Below, piece by piece: positions 1-8,341 of a stretch of 64,000 bases of DNA (the first letter of the stretch is position 1; every line of letters begins with the position of its first letter). The position numbers and the translations under genes are program-made. Where the stretch lies: assembly GCF_025677645.1 (NCBI RefSeq), contig NZ_CP106879.1, positions 930,001 through 994,000 of the forward strand, in the 5' to 3' direction. The DNA is from Curtobacterium poinsettiae. Lineage in GTDB: Bacteria > Actinomycetota > Actinomycetes > Actinomycetales > Microbacteriaceae. Under the pieces are notes generated by a model that saw nothing but the letters and a program-made list of their open reading frames with translations, had not been told where the DNA came from and searched no databases.

Positions 1-415
1 GCAGCACCGCGTAGGCCACCAGGTTGCCGACGAGTCCGACGATGCCGAAGACGAGCAGCGGCCCGGAGTGGATCTCCTCCGGCACGAACAGCCGCTGCAC
101 CGCCGAGATGATCACGTAGACCCCGACGGCGAGCAGGATCGAGGCCTGCGCGGTGGCCCCGAGGACCTCGGCCCGCTGGAATCCCCAGGTGCGCTGCGCG
201 GTCGGCGTCCGGCGGGCGAGCCGTGTCGCGACGAGCCCGATGCCGAGTCCGCCGGTGTCGACGACCATGTGCCCGGCGTCGACGAGCAGCGCGAGCGAAC
301 CGGTGACCACGGCGCCGACGACCTCGGCGAGCAGGATGCCCGCCGAGATGCAGAACGCGATGAGCAGGGCGCGCTCCGAGGCGTGCCCGACGCCGTGCCC
401 GTGGTCGTGTCCCAT
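1..415 (-). CDS. CDF (cation diffusion facilitator) metal exporter, 3' part missing
   Basis: This is the first ~138 residues of a cation diffusion facilitator; the gene runs off the left edge. It should export divalent metal (Zn, Co or Cd) from the cytoplasm in exchange for protons. The N-terminus is His-rich (MGHDHGHGVGH) and is followed by membrane segments. The family's metal-site pattern is visible as LLVDAGHMVVDTGG on helix 2, with the WGFQRAEVLGA motif after it. In-frame ATGs also exist at 424 and 448, but a TACGAT box ends seven bases before the ATG at 415 and supports a leaderless start there. It is divergent from the DUF4166 gene, 47 bases away. Substrate metal cannot be assigned from the visible part. 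Confidence 0.9.
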   Translation of the reverse strand, partial: MGHDHGHGVGHASERALLIAFCISAGILLAEVVGAVVTGSLALLVDAGHMVVDTGGLGIGLVATRLARRTPTAQRTWGFQRAEVLGATAQASILLAVGVYVIISAVQRLFVPEEIHSGPLLVFGIVGLVGNLVAYAVL

Positions 416-422
416 GTGCGAC

Positions 423-428
423 ATCGTA
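423..428 (-). promoter_or_regulatory. -10 box of CDF gene, leaderless
   Basis: On the minus strand TACGAT ends 7 bases before the ATG at 415. This is the TAnnnT-N6/7-start arrangement expected for a leaderless actinobacterial mRNA. Confidence 0.45.
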
Positions 429-462
429 GGGATCAGCACTGACGACATGCCAGGATCGAACC

Positions 463-1131
463 GTGAGCCGGTCGCCCTACGAGCTGTCCGCACCACCCGA
501 GGTGCTGGCCCGGCTGCACCCCCGGCTCCGCACGTACTTCGGCCCCGTCCCGGCCGGTCACGTCGGCCGCGGCGAGGGCGTCTTCGACGTCGTCGGCACG
601 CCGCGTCGGTGGCTCTGGCCGGTGCTCGCGGTGTTCGCCCGCGATTCCGTCGTGTTCCCGGTCTGGGAGCGCGACGTCCCCTTCACGGTCGAGAACCGCG
701 CGGCTCGCGTCCGTCGTGGATCCGGTGCCGGCCTGGAGGCCCGCCCCGCCGTCCGCGCGCACCGCACCTTCCACTTCCGTTCCGGGGCCCGGACGATGGT
801 GGACGCCATCACCGCCGAACCCGACGGCCTGGTCGACCACCTGGGTCGCCACGGGCGCGTCAGCGCCCGGCTCCGGGCGCAGGTCGACGCGGACGGTCCC
901 GACGCGGGCGCCCTGCGCCTGGCCTCCACGCATGTGACGTTCCGTGTGCTGGGACGTGATCTGCGCCTCCCGGCCGCCCTGAGCCCGCGTGTGACGCTCG
1001 TGGAACGATTCGATGACGAAGCGGACGTGCAGCGCGTGTCCCTGGTGCTCGCGGCGCCGGTGCTCGGCACGCTGTACCGGTACGAGGGGGCGTTCCGGTA
1101 CGAGATCGCGCCGGACACAGAACGGGGATGA
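463..1131 (+). CDS. DUF4166-type protein
   Basis: This 222-residue soluble protein of unknown biochemistry resembles DUF4166. The recognisable parts are a central GAGLEARPAVRAHRTF segment and a C-terminal LGTLYRYEGAFRYE. The start is GTG at 463; a CAGGAT hexamer lies six bases upstream and could be a -10 box. The stop is one base before the ATG of the TIGR01777 epimerase, so the two are probably co-translated. In actinobacteria DUF4166 is known as a partner or fusion domain of TIGR01777-type epimerases, and the arrangement here fits that. I infer a shared role on an unknown, perhaps cell-envelope or lipid, substrate. No signal peptide or membrane segment is visible. Confidence 0.7.
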   Translation: MSRSPYELSAPPEVLARLHPRLRTYFGPVPAGHVGRGEGVFDVVGTPRRWLWPVLAVFARDSVVFPVWERDVPFTVENRAARVRRGSGAGLEARPAVRAHRTFHFRSGARTMVDAITAEPDGLVDHLGRHGRVSARLRAQVDADGPDAGALRLASTHVTFRVLGRDLRLPAALSPRVTLVERFDDEADVQRVSLVLAAPVLGTLYRYEGAFRYEIAPDTERG

Positions 1132-1132
1132 G

Positions 1133-2110
1133 ATGAGCGACCAGAAGGGCCGCGTCGTGATCGCGGGAGCGAGCGGCTTCGTGGGGCGGTACCTGCGGGA
1201 CGCCTTCACGCAAGAGGGGTACCAGGTCGTCACCATCGGCCGGACCGGCGACGCCGTGTGGGGCAACACCATGCGCATCCGGGAACTCGTGGACGGCGCC
1301 GCCATGGTCGTGAACATGGCGGGCAAGAGCGTCAACTGCCGCTACGGCCGACGCAACCGCGCGGAGATCATGCGCTCACGCGTGGACACCACGCTCGAGC
1401 TCGCCGAGGCCATCCGCACGTCCGAGCGCCCGACGCCGCTGTGGATGAACGCCTCGACCGCGACGATCTACCGGCACGCTGACGACCGCCCGCAGGACGA
1501 GACGACGGGGGAGATCGGCGAGGGGTTCTCGGTCTCCGTGGCCCGTGCGTGGGAGGCCGCCTTCTTCGGCGCCGACCTGCCCGGCACCCGCCGTGTGGCG
1601 CTCCGGATGGCGATCGTGTTCGGCGACGGCAGCGCGCTGCTGCCGCTCCTGCGGCTCGCGCAGGCCGGCCTCGGCGGGCCGCAGTACGACGGCCCGTGGG
1701 TGCCGACGCGCTCCCGGCTCCGCGCCGGCACGTACCACCACCACCGGCCCACCCACGGTCGGCAGCGCTTCAGCTGGGTGCACATCGCCGACGTCCTCGG
1801 GTCGATCCGGTTCCTCCGCGACCACCCGGAGATCGAGGGGCCGGTGAACATCTCGAGCCCGAACCCGTCCGACAACCGCACCGTGATGGCGACCATCCGC
1901 GACGCCGTCGGACGCCGGTTCGGGGTGCCGACCTGGCGGTGGATGCTCGAACTCGGGTCGTTCGCGATCCGCACCGAGACCGAACTCGTGCTGAAGAGCC
2001 GGTGGGTGGTGCCGACCCGGTTGACCCAGGCGGGCTACGAGTTCCGGTACCCGCACCCGCGTGGGGCGCTCGCCGGGATCATCGCGGAGCGTCGCCAGCA
2101 CCGGGGCTGA
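1133..2110 (+). CDS. TIGR01777-family NAD-dependent epimerase
   Basis: A 325-residue extended short-chain dehydrogenase. The nucleotide-binding glycine motif GASGFVGRYL sits near residues 11-20, the middle has VNMAGKSVNCRY typical of TIGR01777 proteins, and the C-terminal ~45 residues match the DUF1731 tail (FGVPTWRWMLELGSFAIRTE). The open frame extends further upstream, but the ATG at 1133 directly follows the DUF4166 stop and begins a normal Rossmann N-terminus, so it is preferred. The substrate is unknown; the family includes cell-division-associated YfcH/SulA-like proteins. Its last 32 bases overlap, tail to tail, the 3' end of the DMT exporter on the other strand. Confidence 0.85.
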   Translation: MSDQKGRVVIAGASGFVGRYLRDAFTQEGYQVVTIGRTGDAVWGNTMRIRELVDGAAMVVNMAGKSVNCRYGRRNRAEIMRSRVDTTLELAEAIRTSERPTPLWMNASTATIYRHADDRPQDETTGEIGEGFSVSVARAWEAAFFGADLPGTRRVALRMAIVFGDGSALLPLLRLAQAGLGGPQYDGPWVPTRSRLRAGTYHHHRPTHGRQRFSWVHIADVLGSIRFLRDHPEIEGPVNISSPNPSDNRTVMATIRDAVGRRFGVPTWRWMLELGSFAIRTETELVLKSRWVVPTRLTQAGYEFRYPHPRGALAGIIAERRQHRG

Positions 2111-3086
2111 GTGCCGGGTCGAGATCGCGCGGACTGCCGCTCGCGATCGGTCCGGGCGGCACGTCGTGCGACCTCGGCGACACGACTGCGGCGGCTGCGG
2201 TGGCCGGCCGCGGCCCGCGGTCCCGCGCCGGACGTGACGACCACAGCACGGCGGCCACGACGACGGCGCCGGCGAGCACCTCGACCAGGTCGGGCACCTC
2301 GCCGAAGGCCGCCCACGACGCGAGCACCCCGACCACGGGCACGAGCATCGAGAACGGCGCGACCGTGCTCGAGGGGTAGGTCGCCAGCAGGCGCGACCAG
2401 ATGCCGTAGCCCACCAGGGTCGCGACGACCACGATGTAGAGCAGGCCGAGGTCGGCCGGCAGTGCCGCCGCCGTGAACGCGGAGCCGAGCGCGGTCCCGA
2501 TGCGGTCCGGGCCCTCGACCACGAGCGACAGCACGGCCATCGGCACGGGTGGCACGACCGACCACCACAGGGTCAGGTGCAGCGGGTTCGCGGCCCCCGC
2601 CCGTCGGGTCGCGACGTTGCCGATCGCCCACCCGAGCGCACCGCACAGCGCGAGCACGACGGGCAGCAGCGCGGCGGTCTGCGACCGGTGCAGGGCGATC
2701 GCGCCCAGGGCGGCCACGGCGACGGTGACCCCGACGACCTGCCGGCCGGTCAGCCGCTCGCGCAGGAACACCCCGGCCAGCACCACCGTGAACGGCGCGG
2801 AGGCCTGCAGCACGAGCGAGGCCAACCCCGACGGCATCCCGGACGCCATGCTGAGGTACAGGAACGAGAACTGCAGCACACCGAGCCCGAGGCCGACGAG
2901 CAGCAGTCGCCCGAACGGGATCCGCGGTCGCGGCACGAACAGCAGCGTCGGGACCGCCAGGATCGTGAACCGCAGCGCTGCGAGCAGGAACGGGGGGAAG
3001 TGCTCGAGCGCGAGCGCCGTCGCGGGGAAGTTCAGTCCCCAGACCACGGCGACGACGACGGCGAGGAGGCGGTCTCGAGTGGTCAT
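2079..3086 (-). CDS. EamA/DMT-family metabolite exporter
   Basis: A 335-residue inner-membrane protein with ten hydrophobic segments arranged as two EamA repeats, the usual length for the drug/metabolite transporter superfamily. The N-terminus MTTRDRLLAVVVAVVWGLNF is characteristic. It probably exports an amino acid or small metabolite. The start is uncertain: an in-frame ATG three codons upstream (3095) also works, and AGGAG lies too close to 3086 to be a good Shine-Dalgarno site. The C-terminal ~40 residues are hydrophilic and Pro/Ala/Ser-rich. The LysR gene is divergent, 72 bases away, and is the likely regulator. Confidence 0.85.
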   Translation of the reverse strand: MTTRDRLLAVVVAVVWGLNFPATALALEHFPPFLLAALRFTILAVPTLLFVPRPRIPFGRLLLVGLGLGVLQFSFLYLSMASGMPSGLASLVLQASAPFTVVLAGVFLRERLTGRQVVGVTVAVAALGAIALHRSQTAALLPVVLALCGALGWAIGNVATRRAGAANPLHLTLWWSVVPPVPMAVLSLVVEGPDRIGTALGSAFTAAALPADLGLLYIVVVATLVGYGIWSRLLATYPSSTVAPFSMLVPVVGVLASWAAFGEVPDLVEVLAGAVVVAAVLWSSRPARDRGPRPATAAAAVVSPRSHDVPPGPIASGSPRDLDPALSPGAGDAPR

Positions 3087-3121
3087 GCTCCTCATCGTCC
3101 CGGGCTCGACGTTGTAGGTCC

Positions 3122-3138
3122 ATCGAAACCTTCGCGAT
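3122..3138. promoter_or_regulatory. Possible LysR-type operator
   Basis: ATCG-N9-CGAT forms a short dyad between the divergent exporter and LysR genes, in the place and size range of a T-N11-A LysR site. Only the spacing and symmetry support it. Confidence 0.35.
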
Positions 3139-3146
3139 CCACGATG

Positions 3147-3152
3147 TAGGGT
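3147..3152 (+). promoter_or_regulatory. -10 box of LysR gene, leaderless
   Basis: TAGGGT ends six bases before the ATG at 3159, consistent with a leaderless transcript. Confidence 0.5.
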
Positions 3153-3158
3153 CCCTGC

Positions 3159-4073
3159 ATGGTCGACTTCGACGTGCAGCTGCTGGCGGTCCTGCGGCAG
3201 CTCGCCGAGCGCGGCAGCGTCACGGCGGTCGCGGAGGCCACCCACCGCACGCCGAGCGCCGTCTCCCAGCAGCTGCAGACGCTGCAGCGGCAGGTCGGCG
3301 TCCCGCTGGTCGAACGCGTCGGGCGCGGCGTCCGGTTGACCCCGCACGGCGACGTGCTCGCGGGGCTGGCGTCCGGGATCGCGACCGCGATCGCGCGGGT
3401 GGACGCCGCCTGGCAGGAACACCTCGGCGGCACGACCGGACCGGTGTCCCTGGCGATCTTCCCGTCCGCGGCGGAACTGCTGCTGCCCGGCGTGCTCACC
3501 CGGATGCAGGCGCACCCGGGCATCGCGCTGACCCTGGTCGACGTGGACGTCAGCGAAGGGGAGTTCGCACCGCTCGCGGCCGACCACGACGTGGTCGTCG
3601 GGCACCGGTCGGACGGCGTCCGCCCGGCGGACCAGGGATCGGTCGACACCGTGCCGCTGCTCCGCGAACCCCTCGACGTCGCCCTGCCGCCCGGGCACGC
3701 CCTGGCAGGCCGTGCACGCGTGGGCATCGACGAGGTCGTCGGGGAACGGTGGATCGGCGTGCCGGAGGGGTACCCGATCGACCGGGTGCTGCACGCGATG
3801 GCCGCGGCGACGGACACCCCGCCGAGCGTCGCGTTCCGCACGATCCACCTGCCGGTGATCGAGAACCTGGTGGCGGCCGGTCACGGCATCGCACTCGTCC
3901 CGCGGTACACGTCGGGGACGCGGGCCGCCGGGCGCTTCCACCTGGCGGAGCTCGCCGACGTCCGTGCCGGACGCCGCATCGAGGCGCTGGTCCGCCCCGA
4001 CCGTGCCGTCCGTCCCGTGGTGCGCACCGTCCTGGAGGCGCTGGTCGCCGTGGCCCTGGACGTCACCACCTGA
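3159..4073 (+). CDS. LysR-family transcriptional regulator
   Basis: A 304-residue LysR-type regulator. Residues 1-60 form the winged helix-turn-helix (LAERGSVTAVAEATHRTPSA then VSQQLQTLQRQVG), and residues ~90-300 match the periplasmic-binding-like effector domain (GPVSLAIFPSAAELLLPGVL). Leaderless start at ATG 3159. It is divergent from the EamA exporter, the classic layout in which a LysR protein senses a metabolite and switches on its exporter; that pairing is inferred from position. The effector is unknown. Confidence 0.9.
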   Translation: MVDFDVQLLAVLRQLAERGSVTAVAEATHRTPSAVSQQLQTLQRQVGVPLVERVGRGVRLTPHGDVLAGLASGIATAIARVDAAWQEHLGGTTGPVSLAIFPSAAELLLPGVLTRMQAHPGIALTLVDVDVSEGEFAPLAADHDVVVGHRSDGVRPADQGSVDTVPLLREPLDVALPPGHALAGRARVGIDEVVGERWIGVPEGYPIDRVLHAMAAATDTPPSVAFRTIHLPVIENLVAAGHGIALVPRYTSGTRAAGRFHLAELADVRAGRRIEALVRPDRAVRPVVRTVLEALVAVALDVTT

Positions 4074-4119
4074 GACGGTGGCGCCCACTGCCGGGCGCAC
4101 GCCGTGCCTCCAGGCCGCG

Positions 4120-4221
4120 CGTCAGCGCACCTGGAACGTCAGCGCCCCTGGAACGTCAGCGCCCCTGGAACGTCAGCGCCCCTGGAACGTCAGCGCCCCT
4201 GGAACGTCAGCGCACCTGGAA
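4120..4221. repeat. Six tandem copies of a 17-base unit overlapping a stop codon
   Basis: Units of CGTCAGCGCCCCTGGAA start at 4120, 4137, 4154, 4171, 4188 and 4205. The four inner units are identical; the two outer ones read CGCAC in place of CGCCC. The last unit (4205-4221) contains the final codons and TGA stop of the L,D-transpeptidase gene on the minus strand, so the other copies form its 3' untranslated region. Confidence 0.95.
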
Positions 4222-5013
4222 CGGCGTGCCGAGCGGCAGGAGCTCCGCGAGGGCCGTGATGTCGTCGTTGTGCATGCGGATGCAGCCGTGCGAGGCGGCG
4301 GTGCCGATGCTCGACGTGTCGTCCGTGCCGTGCAGGCCGATCTGCCCGGGGCCACCGCCGAACGAGTTGAGCACGTCCGAGAACGCGGTCGTGCCGTACG
4401 CGTAGGGGCCGTAGCCCTCGTTGGTCGGCGCGAGCAGCTCGGTCAGGGCGTACCGGCCCGTCGGCGTCGGGGTGCCGCCGGTGCCGGTGGCGACGGGGTA
4501 CCTGTCGACGACCTTGCCGGCCTTGTACAGGTCGAGGGTCTTCGTCGAGCGGGTGACGACGACCGCGTACGGGTCCTCGGACAGGGTGACGGCACTGGTC
4601 GGCACCCAGCCCGTGCTGCCGTTCGGGCGCTGTGCGAGCTGTACCTCGGCCCAACCGTCCTGCTGGTCGACGACCCGGAAGACGAGCGGGGCACCGGACG
4701 CCTGCGGGTTCACGAGGGTCTGCGTCGCCGTGCCGCCCGCGCTCTCGCTGACCGGGACGGACGCGCCGGTGACGGCGGCGACCGTGGTGCTGACCGGAGC
4801 GTCGACCGCGTCGACCGGTGCTGCCGACCGGGTCGGCTCCGGCGTCGTCGTCGGGGTCGGTGTCGGTACCGCGACGGACCGGGTCGGTGTCGGTGCGGGC
4901 GCGGCTGACAGGGGACCGAGCGCGACGAACGCGACGGCCCCCGCACAGACGACGGCCACGGCGGCGGCGATCACAGTCGCACGCCGCCGTGGCTCGGTCG
5001 GGAGGATCGGCAA
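4207..5013 (-). CDS. Secreted L,D-transpeptidase (YkuD domain)
   Basis: A 268-residue cell-wall enzyme that should make 3-3 cross-links in peptidoglycan or attach proteins to it. An Arg-rich N-terminus and one hydrophobic segment (residues ~12-37) act as signal peptide or anchor, followed by a Pro/Thr-rich linker (~38-70), an SH3-like region, and a C-terminal YkuD domain. The catalytic signature is complete: HG near 224 and SHGCIRM at 241-247 with Cys244. The likely start is TTG at 5013, which keeps the positively charged n-region and lies 2 bases after the stop of the upstream secreted-protein gene. The stop codon lies in a 17-base tandem array. Confidence 0.88.
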   Translation of the reverse strand: MPILPTEPRRRATVIAAAVAVVCAGAVAFVALGPLSAAPAPTPTRSVAVPTPTPTTTPEPTRSAAPVDAVDAPVSTTVAAVTGASVPVSESAGGTATQTLVNPQASGAPLVFRVVDQQDGWAEVQLAQRPNGSTGWVPTSAVTLSEDPYAVVVTRSTKTLDLYKAGKVVDRYPVATGTGGTPTPTGRYALTELLAPTNEGYGPYAYGTTAFSDVLNSFGGGPGQIGLHGTDDTSSIGTAASHGCIRMHNDDITALAELLPLGTPFQVR

Positions 5014-5015
5014 GA

Positions 5016-6236
5016 TCAGCCCGTGAAGTTCGCCGTTCCGGGCACCGGGACGGCGACCGGTGCCGTGCCCGGGTCACCGGCAGCGGCCGGGTCGGCGATG
5101 AAGGAGCCGTCGGCCGAAGCGGTCTGGCTCGACGACCGGCCTTCGAGCGTGGCGGTGTACGCGCCGGCGCTCACGGCACCCTCGGGCAGGACCACCACGA
5201 CGACGACGTCGCCCTCATCGTCCGCCACCGAAGCGTTGGTGCGGATCGAGTAGGTCGCGCCGCCCTGCGTGACGGTCGCGTCGACGGACTCGTTCGGGGC
5301 GAAGCCCGCACCGATCACCTGGAATCCGGTGAGGGTCTGCGAAACGCGCACGGACGTGGGCGCGTCGGCGGTCGCGGTGGGCTGCGGCGTGAAGTACGTC
5401 GTGGTGTCGTCGATGCGCAGCGCGGAGATCGAACCGCTGGCGTCGGCGGCGAGGGCTTGGCCGTTCGCCTCGAGCGGGGCGGCGAGGCTCTGCAGCTCGC
5501 TGCTGGGCAGCGCGCTCGGTGCCGGGGTGCCGTCGACGGTCGGGGCCGGGGTGGGCCCGTCGGTCGGAGCGGGCGTCTCGGTCGGCTCGGTCGTCGGCGG
5601 TGCCGTGGTGTCGGCGGCGACGTCGATGCCGACGTAGACGACGTACCCGACGACCTGTGCGTCGGCGGCCTCGAGGTCGGCGGTGAGCTCCGTCGTCGAC
5701 TCGACCTCGCCGGTCGCGGGGTCGATCCAGTTGCTGGTGCCGTCGACGACGCCGACGCCGTCACCGGTCTCAGGTGCGTCCGTGGCGAAGACGACGGTCT
5801 GCGCGCTGGTGTCGCCGCCCTCCTGGACCGCGAGACCGAAGCTCGTCGCCCCGGTGGTCGTCATGCTGATGCCGGCTGCGAGGGCGGGGACGCTGCTCGC
5901 GGGCACGGGGGTGTTGAGGCCGCGGACCAGGCCGACGGCCTCGCCCTCGGAGACGGACAACCCGTCCTCGTCGAGCGTGGCGTGGTCGGTGATCGAACCG
6001 CCGCCGTCCAGGTCGGTCACGGACGCCCAGTACCACTGGTCGGTCAGCGGGAAGGTGCCGGTCGGCGCGGCGGTGAAGTCGTCGGCCGAATCGGTCCAGG
6101 TGACGATGGCCGAAGCAGCGGTGTTCGTCACGAGAGCGGTCGAGACCGTCGGGACGAGGGCGGCGGAGACGCCGAGCACGGTGGCGCCGACGGCGGCCGC
6201 GGTGATGCGAGAACGAAGCACGGTGTGGAGATCCAT
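5016..6236 (-). CDS. Secreted protein of unknown function, PT-rich linker
   Basis: A 406-residue exported protein that I do not recognise. It has an N-terminal signal sequence (to about residue 40), an Asp/Thr-rich extracellular region, a Pro/Thr-rich linker (APPTTEPTETPAPTDGPTP) and a C-terminal Ig-like region whose VRVSQTLTGFQVIGAGFAPN resembles repeats of bacterial surface proteins. No LPXTG motif or transmembrane tail is present. It is directly followed by the L,D-transpeptidase, which may act on the same wall layer. The ATG at 6236 is chosen because it starts the signal peptide; an upstream in-frame extension to 6329 is non-signal-like. Confidence 0.7.
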   Translation of the reverse strand: MDLHTVLRSRITAAAVGATVLGVSAALVPTVSTALVTNTAASAIVTWTDSADDFTAAPTGTFPLTDQWYWASVTDLDGGGSITDHATLDEDGLSVSEGEAVGLVRGLNTPVPASSVPALAAGISMTTTGATSFGLAVQEGGDTSAQTVVFATDAPETGDGVGVVDGTSNWIDPATGEVESTTELTADLEAADAQVVGYVVYVGIDVAADTTAPPTTEPTETPAPTDGPTPAPTVDGTPAPSALPSSELQSLAAPLEANGQALAADASGSISALRIDDTTTYFTPQPTATADAPTSVRVSQTLTGFQVIGAGFAPNESVDATVTQGGATYSIRTNASVADDEGDVVVVVVLPEGAVSAGAYTATLEGRSSSQTASADGSFIADPAAAGDPGTAPVAVPVPGTANFTG

Positions 6237-6275
6237 CCGGTCGGTGGACAGGGTGCATCCACTGCGACGCCCCCC

Positions 6276-6296
6276 GTGCTGAGATGTACTCAGCAC
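6276..6296. promoter_or_regulatory. Perfect 8-bp hairpin at the expected mRNA 5' end
   Basis: GTGCTGAG-N5-CTCAGCAC lies 40 bases upstream of the secreted-protein start. A TAGGTT box on the minus strand (6301-6306) would place the transcription start at or beside the first arm, so this is either an operator or a stabilising 5' stem. Confidence 0.45.
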
Positions 6297-6300
6297 CACG

Positions 6301-6306
6301 AACCTA
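6301..6306 (-). promoter_or_regulatory. Possible -10 box for the secreted-protein/LDT operon
   Basis: TAGGTT on the minus strand, about 65 bases before the ATG at 6236. No clear -35 was seen. Confidence 0.35.
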
Positions 6307-6352
6307 TCGAACTGCTCAGGAACGCGCACCCCCCCCAGGGCGCGGACCCGAT

Positions 6353-6385
6353 GACGGACCGACGACTTCCGGCCGCCGGTCCGTC
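6353..6385 (-). terminator. Hairpin after purB
   Basis: GACGGACCG (6353-6361) and CGGTCCGTC (6377-6385) form a perfect 9-bp stem 14 bases beyond the purB stop. There is no strong U-tract. Confidence 0.5.
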
Positions 6386-6398
6386 GTGCCCGTCGTGC

Positions 6399-7784
6399 TC
6401 AGACGTCGAGGTGGTCGACCAGCTCGTCCGCCAGGCCGGTGTACGTCGCGGGCGTCAGGTTGGTCAGCCGGGCCTTCGCGCCGTCGGAGATGTCCAGACG
6501 GTTCACGAACACGATGAGGTCCTGCTGGCTCACCCGCTTGCCCCGCGTGAGCTCCTTGAGCATCGCGTAGGGGTCCTCGATGTTCGACTGCCCGGCGGTG
6601 ACCTCGGCGCGGATGACCGTCTGGATCGCCTCGGCGAGGACCTCCCAGTTGTGGTCGAGGTCGTCGGCGAGCTTGGCCTCGTTCACGGCGATCTCGCCCA
6701 GCCCGCGGCGCAGGTTGTCGAGCGCGAGCAGCGAGTGCCCGAACGCGACGCCGATGTTCCGCTGCGTGGTGGAGTCGGTCAGGTCGCGCTGCAGGCGGCT
6801 CGTCACGAGGGTCTCGGACAGCGTCGAGAAGAGCGCCGACGAGATCTCGAGGTTCGCCTCGGCGTTCTCGAACTTGATCGGGTTGATCTTGTGCGGCATC
6901 GTCGACGACCCGGTGGCACCCGCGACGGGGATCTGCGTGAAGTACCCCATCGAGATGTAGGTCCACACGTCGGTGGCCAGGTTGTGCAGGATCCGGTTGG
7001 CGTGACGCACCCGGTCGTAGAGCTCGGCCTGCCAGTCGTGCGACTCGATCTGCGTGGTGAGCGGGTTCCACGTCAGGCCGAGGCCCTCGACGAACTCGCG
7101 GGACAGCGCGGGCCAGTCGGCCTCGGGGTCCGCGGCGAGGTGTGCCGAGAACGTGCCGGTCGCGCCGGAGAACTTGCCGAGGTACTCGCCGCCCTCGATC
7201 TGGGCGAGCACGCGCTCGAGCCGGTACACGACGACCGCGAGCTCCTTGCCGAGCGTCGTCGGGGTGGCCGGCTGCCCGTGGGTGTGCGAGAGCATCGGCA
7301 CGCTCTTCAGCTCGACGGCGAGCGTCCGGAGCTTCTCGAGCACGGCACGGAAGCCGGGGAGCCAGACCTGGTCGACGGTGTCCCGCACGGTGAGGGCGTA
7401 GGACAGGTTGTTGACGTCTTCGCTGGTGGCGGCGAAGTGGGTGAGCTCGGCGATCGCGTCGAGGCCGAGCTCGGACAGGCGGCGGCGCACGAAGTACTCG
7501 ACGGCCTTGACGTCGTGACGGGTCGTCGCCTCGATCTCGGCGAGCTCCGCGATCTGGTCCTGGCCGAAGGTCGAGGCGATCGCGCGCAGTGCTGCCTTGT
7601 CGTCGACGCTGAGCGGCGAGGTGGTGAACATCGCGTGGTCGGTCAGGAAGATGAGCCACTCGACCTCGACCACGATGCGCGCGCGGTTGAGGCCGGCCTC
7701 GGAGAGGTGCTCGCCCACCGTGTGCACGATCGGGTAGTAGCGCCCGTCGAGCGGGCTGATCGGCTGCGGGGGAAGGGGGGTCAT
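6399..7784 (-). CDS. purB: Adenylosuccinate lyase
   Basis: A 461-residue cytoplasmic enzyme that acts twice in purine synthesis, cleaving SAICAR to AICAR and adenylosuccinate to AMP, releasing fumarate. The fumarase/aspartase signature GSSTMPHKINPIKFENAE is intact, as are the N-terminal SPLDGRY and the SHTHGQPATPTTLGKE histidine region. The length matches the family. The ATG at 7784 overlaps the phosphatase stop by four bases (ATGA), so the two genes are translationally coupled. Confidence 0.97.
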   Translation of the reverse strand: MTPLPPQPISPLDGRYYPIVHTVGEHLSEAGLNRARIVVEVEWLIFLTDHAMFTTSPLSVDDKAALRAIASTFGQDQIAELAEIEATTRHDVKAVEYFVRRRLSELGLDAIAELTHFAATSEDVNNLSYALTVRDTVDQVWLPGFRAVLEKLRTLAVELKSVPMLSHTHGQPATPTTLGKELAVVVYRLERVLAQIEGGEYLGKFSGATGTFSAHLAADPEADWPALSREFVEGLGLTWNPLTTQIESHDWQAELYDRVRHANRILHNLATDVWTYISMGYFTQIPVAGATGSSTMPHKINPIKFENAEANLEISSALFSTLSETLVTSRLQRDLTDSTTQRNIGVAFGHSLLALDNLRRGLGEIAVNEAKLADDLDHNWEVLAEAIQTVIRAEVTAGQSNIEDPYAMLKELTRGKRVSQQDLIVFVNRLDISDGAKARLTNLTPATYTGLADELVDHLDV

Positions 7785-8293
7785 GGGGCTCCCTGACGGA
7801 CTGCCGGCTCGAGCTGGTGGAAGAGCGCCCGGCAGGCCCGTTCGACGGTCGAGAGCACTCGGTCGAACTCGTGCCGGTCCGCGTAGTACGGGTCCGGCAC
7901 GTCGGCCTGCTGGGGCCAGGCGTCGTCGTACCGCAACAGGAGCGTCACCTTGGCGGAGTCGTCCATGGTCGGGGCCCACGAACGCAGGATGCGCTCGTGG
8001 GAGCGGTCGAGTGCGACCACCAGGTCGAGGTCCGGGAACCGGTCCGGGTCGAACTGACGGGCGCGATGCCTGCTGCCATCGTATCCGCGCGCCGCCAGGG
8101 CTGCGATCGTGCGTTCGTCGGCGGGTTCGCCGACGTGCCAGTCGCCCGTGCCGGCCGACTCCACCTGGAACCGGTCGGCCAGGCCGGCGTCCGCGGCGAT
8201 CTGCGCGAACACGACACCGGCCATGGGGGAGCGGCAGATGTTGCCGCTGCAGACGAACGAGACGCGGAACGGGGCGTCGACGTCCTGGGTCAT
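7781..8293 (-). CDS. Low-molecular-weight protein tyrosine phosphatase
   Basis: A 170-residue cytoplasmic phosphatase. The active-site loop CSGNICRS (Cys15 to Arg21) lies near the N-terminus and the general-acid DPY motif occurs as VPDPYY near residue 131. It should dephosphorylate phosphotyrosine or phospho-arginine proteins. The ATG at 8293 is preferred over an in-frame GTG two codons upstream; a CATGAT hexamer ends six bases before it. It is followed by purB with a 4-base overlap, but the functional link is unclear. Confidence 0.92.
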   Translation of the reverse strand: MTQDVDAPFRVSFVCSGNICRSPMAGVVFAQIAADAGLADRFQVESAGTGDWHVGEPADERTIAALAARGYDGSRHRARQFDPDRFPDLDLVVALDRSHERILRSWAPTMDDSAKVTLLLRYDDAWPQQADVPDPYYADRHEFDRVLSTVERACRALFHQLEPAVRQGAP

Positions 8294-8341
8294 GAGCACA
8301 TCATGACGCAGGGCGCCGGTCCTCCGCGAGGTCCGCCGGGG

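Noticed and set aside
4120..4221. CRISPR-like array
   Set aside because: The 17-base units are directly adjacent without spacers, and no cas genes are present.
4818..7796. Very long open frame of 992 codons on the plus strand
   Set aside because: It is the antisense shadow of the secreted-protein, L,D-transpeptidase and purB genes; high G+C third positions keep the opposite strand open. The translation is Arg/Gly-rich and matches no family.
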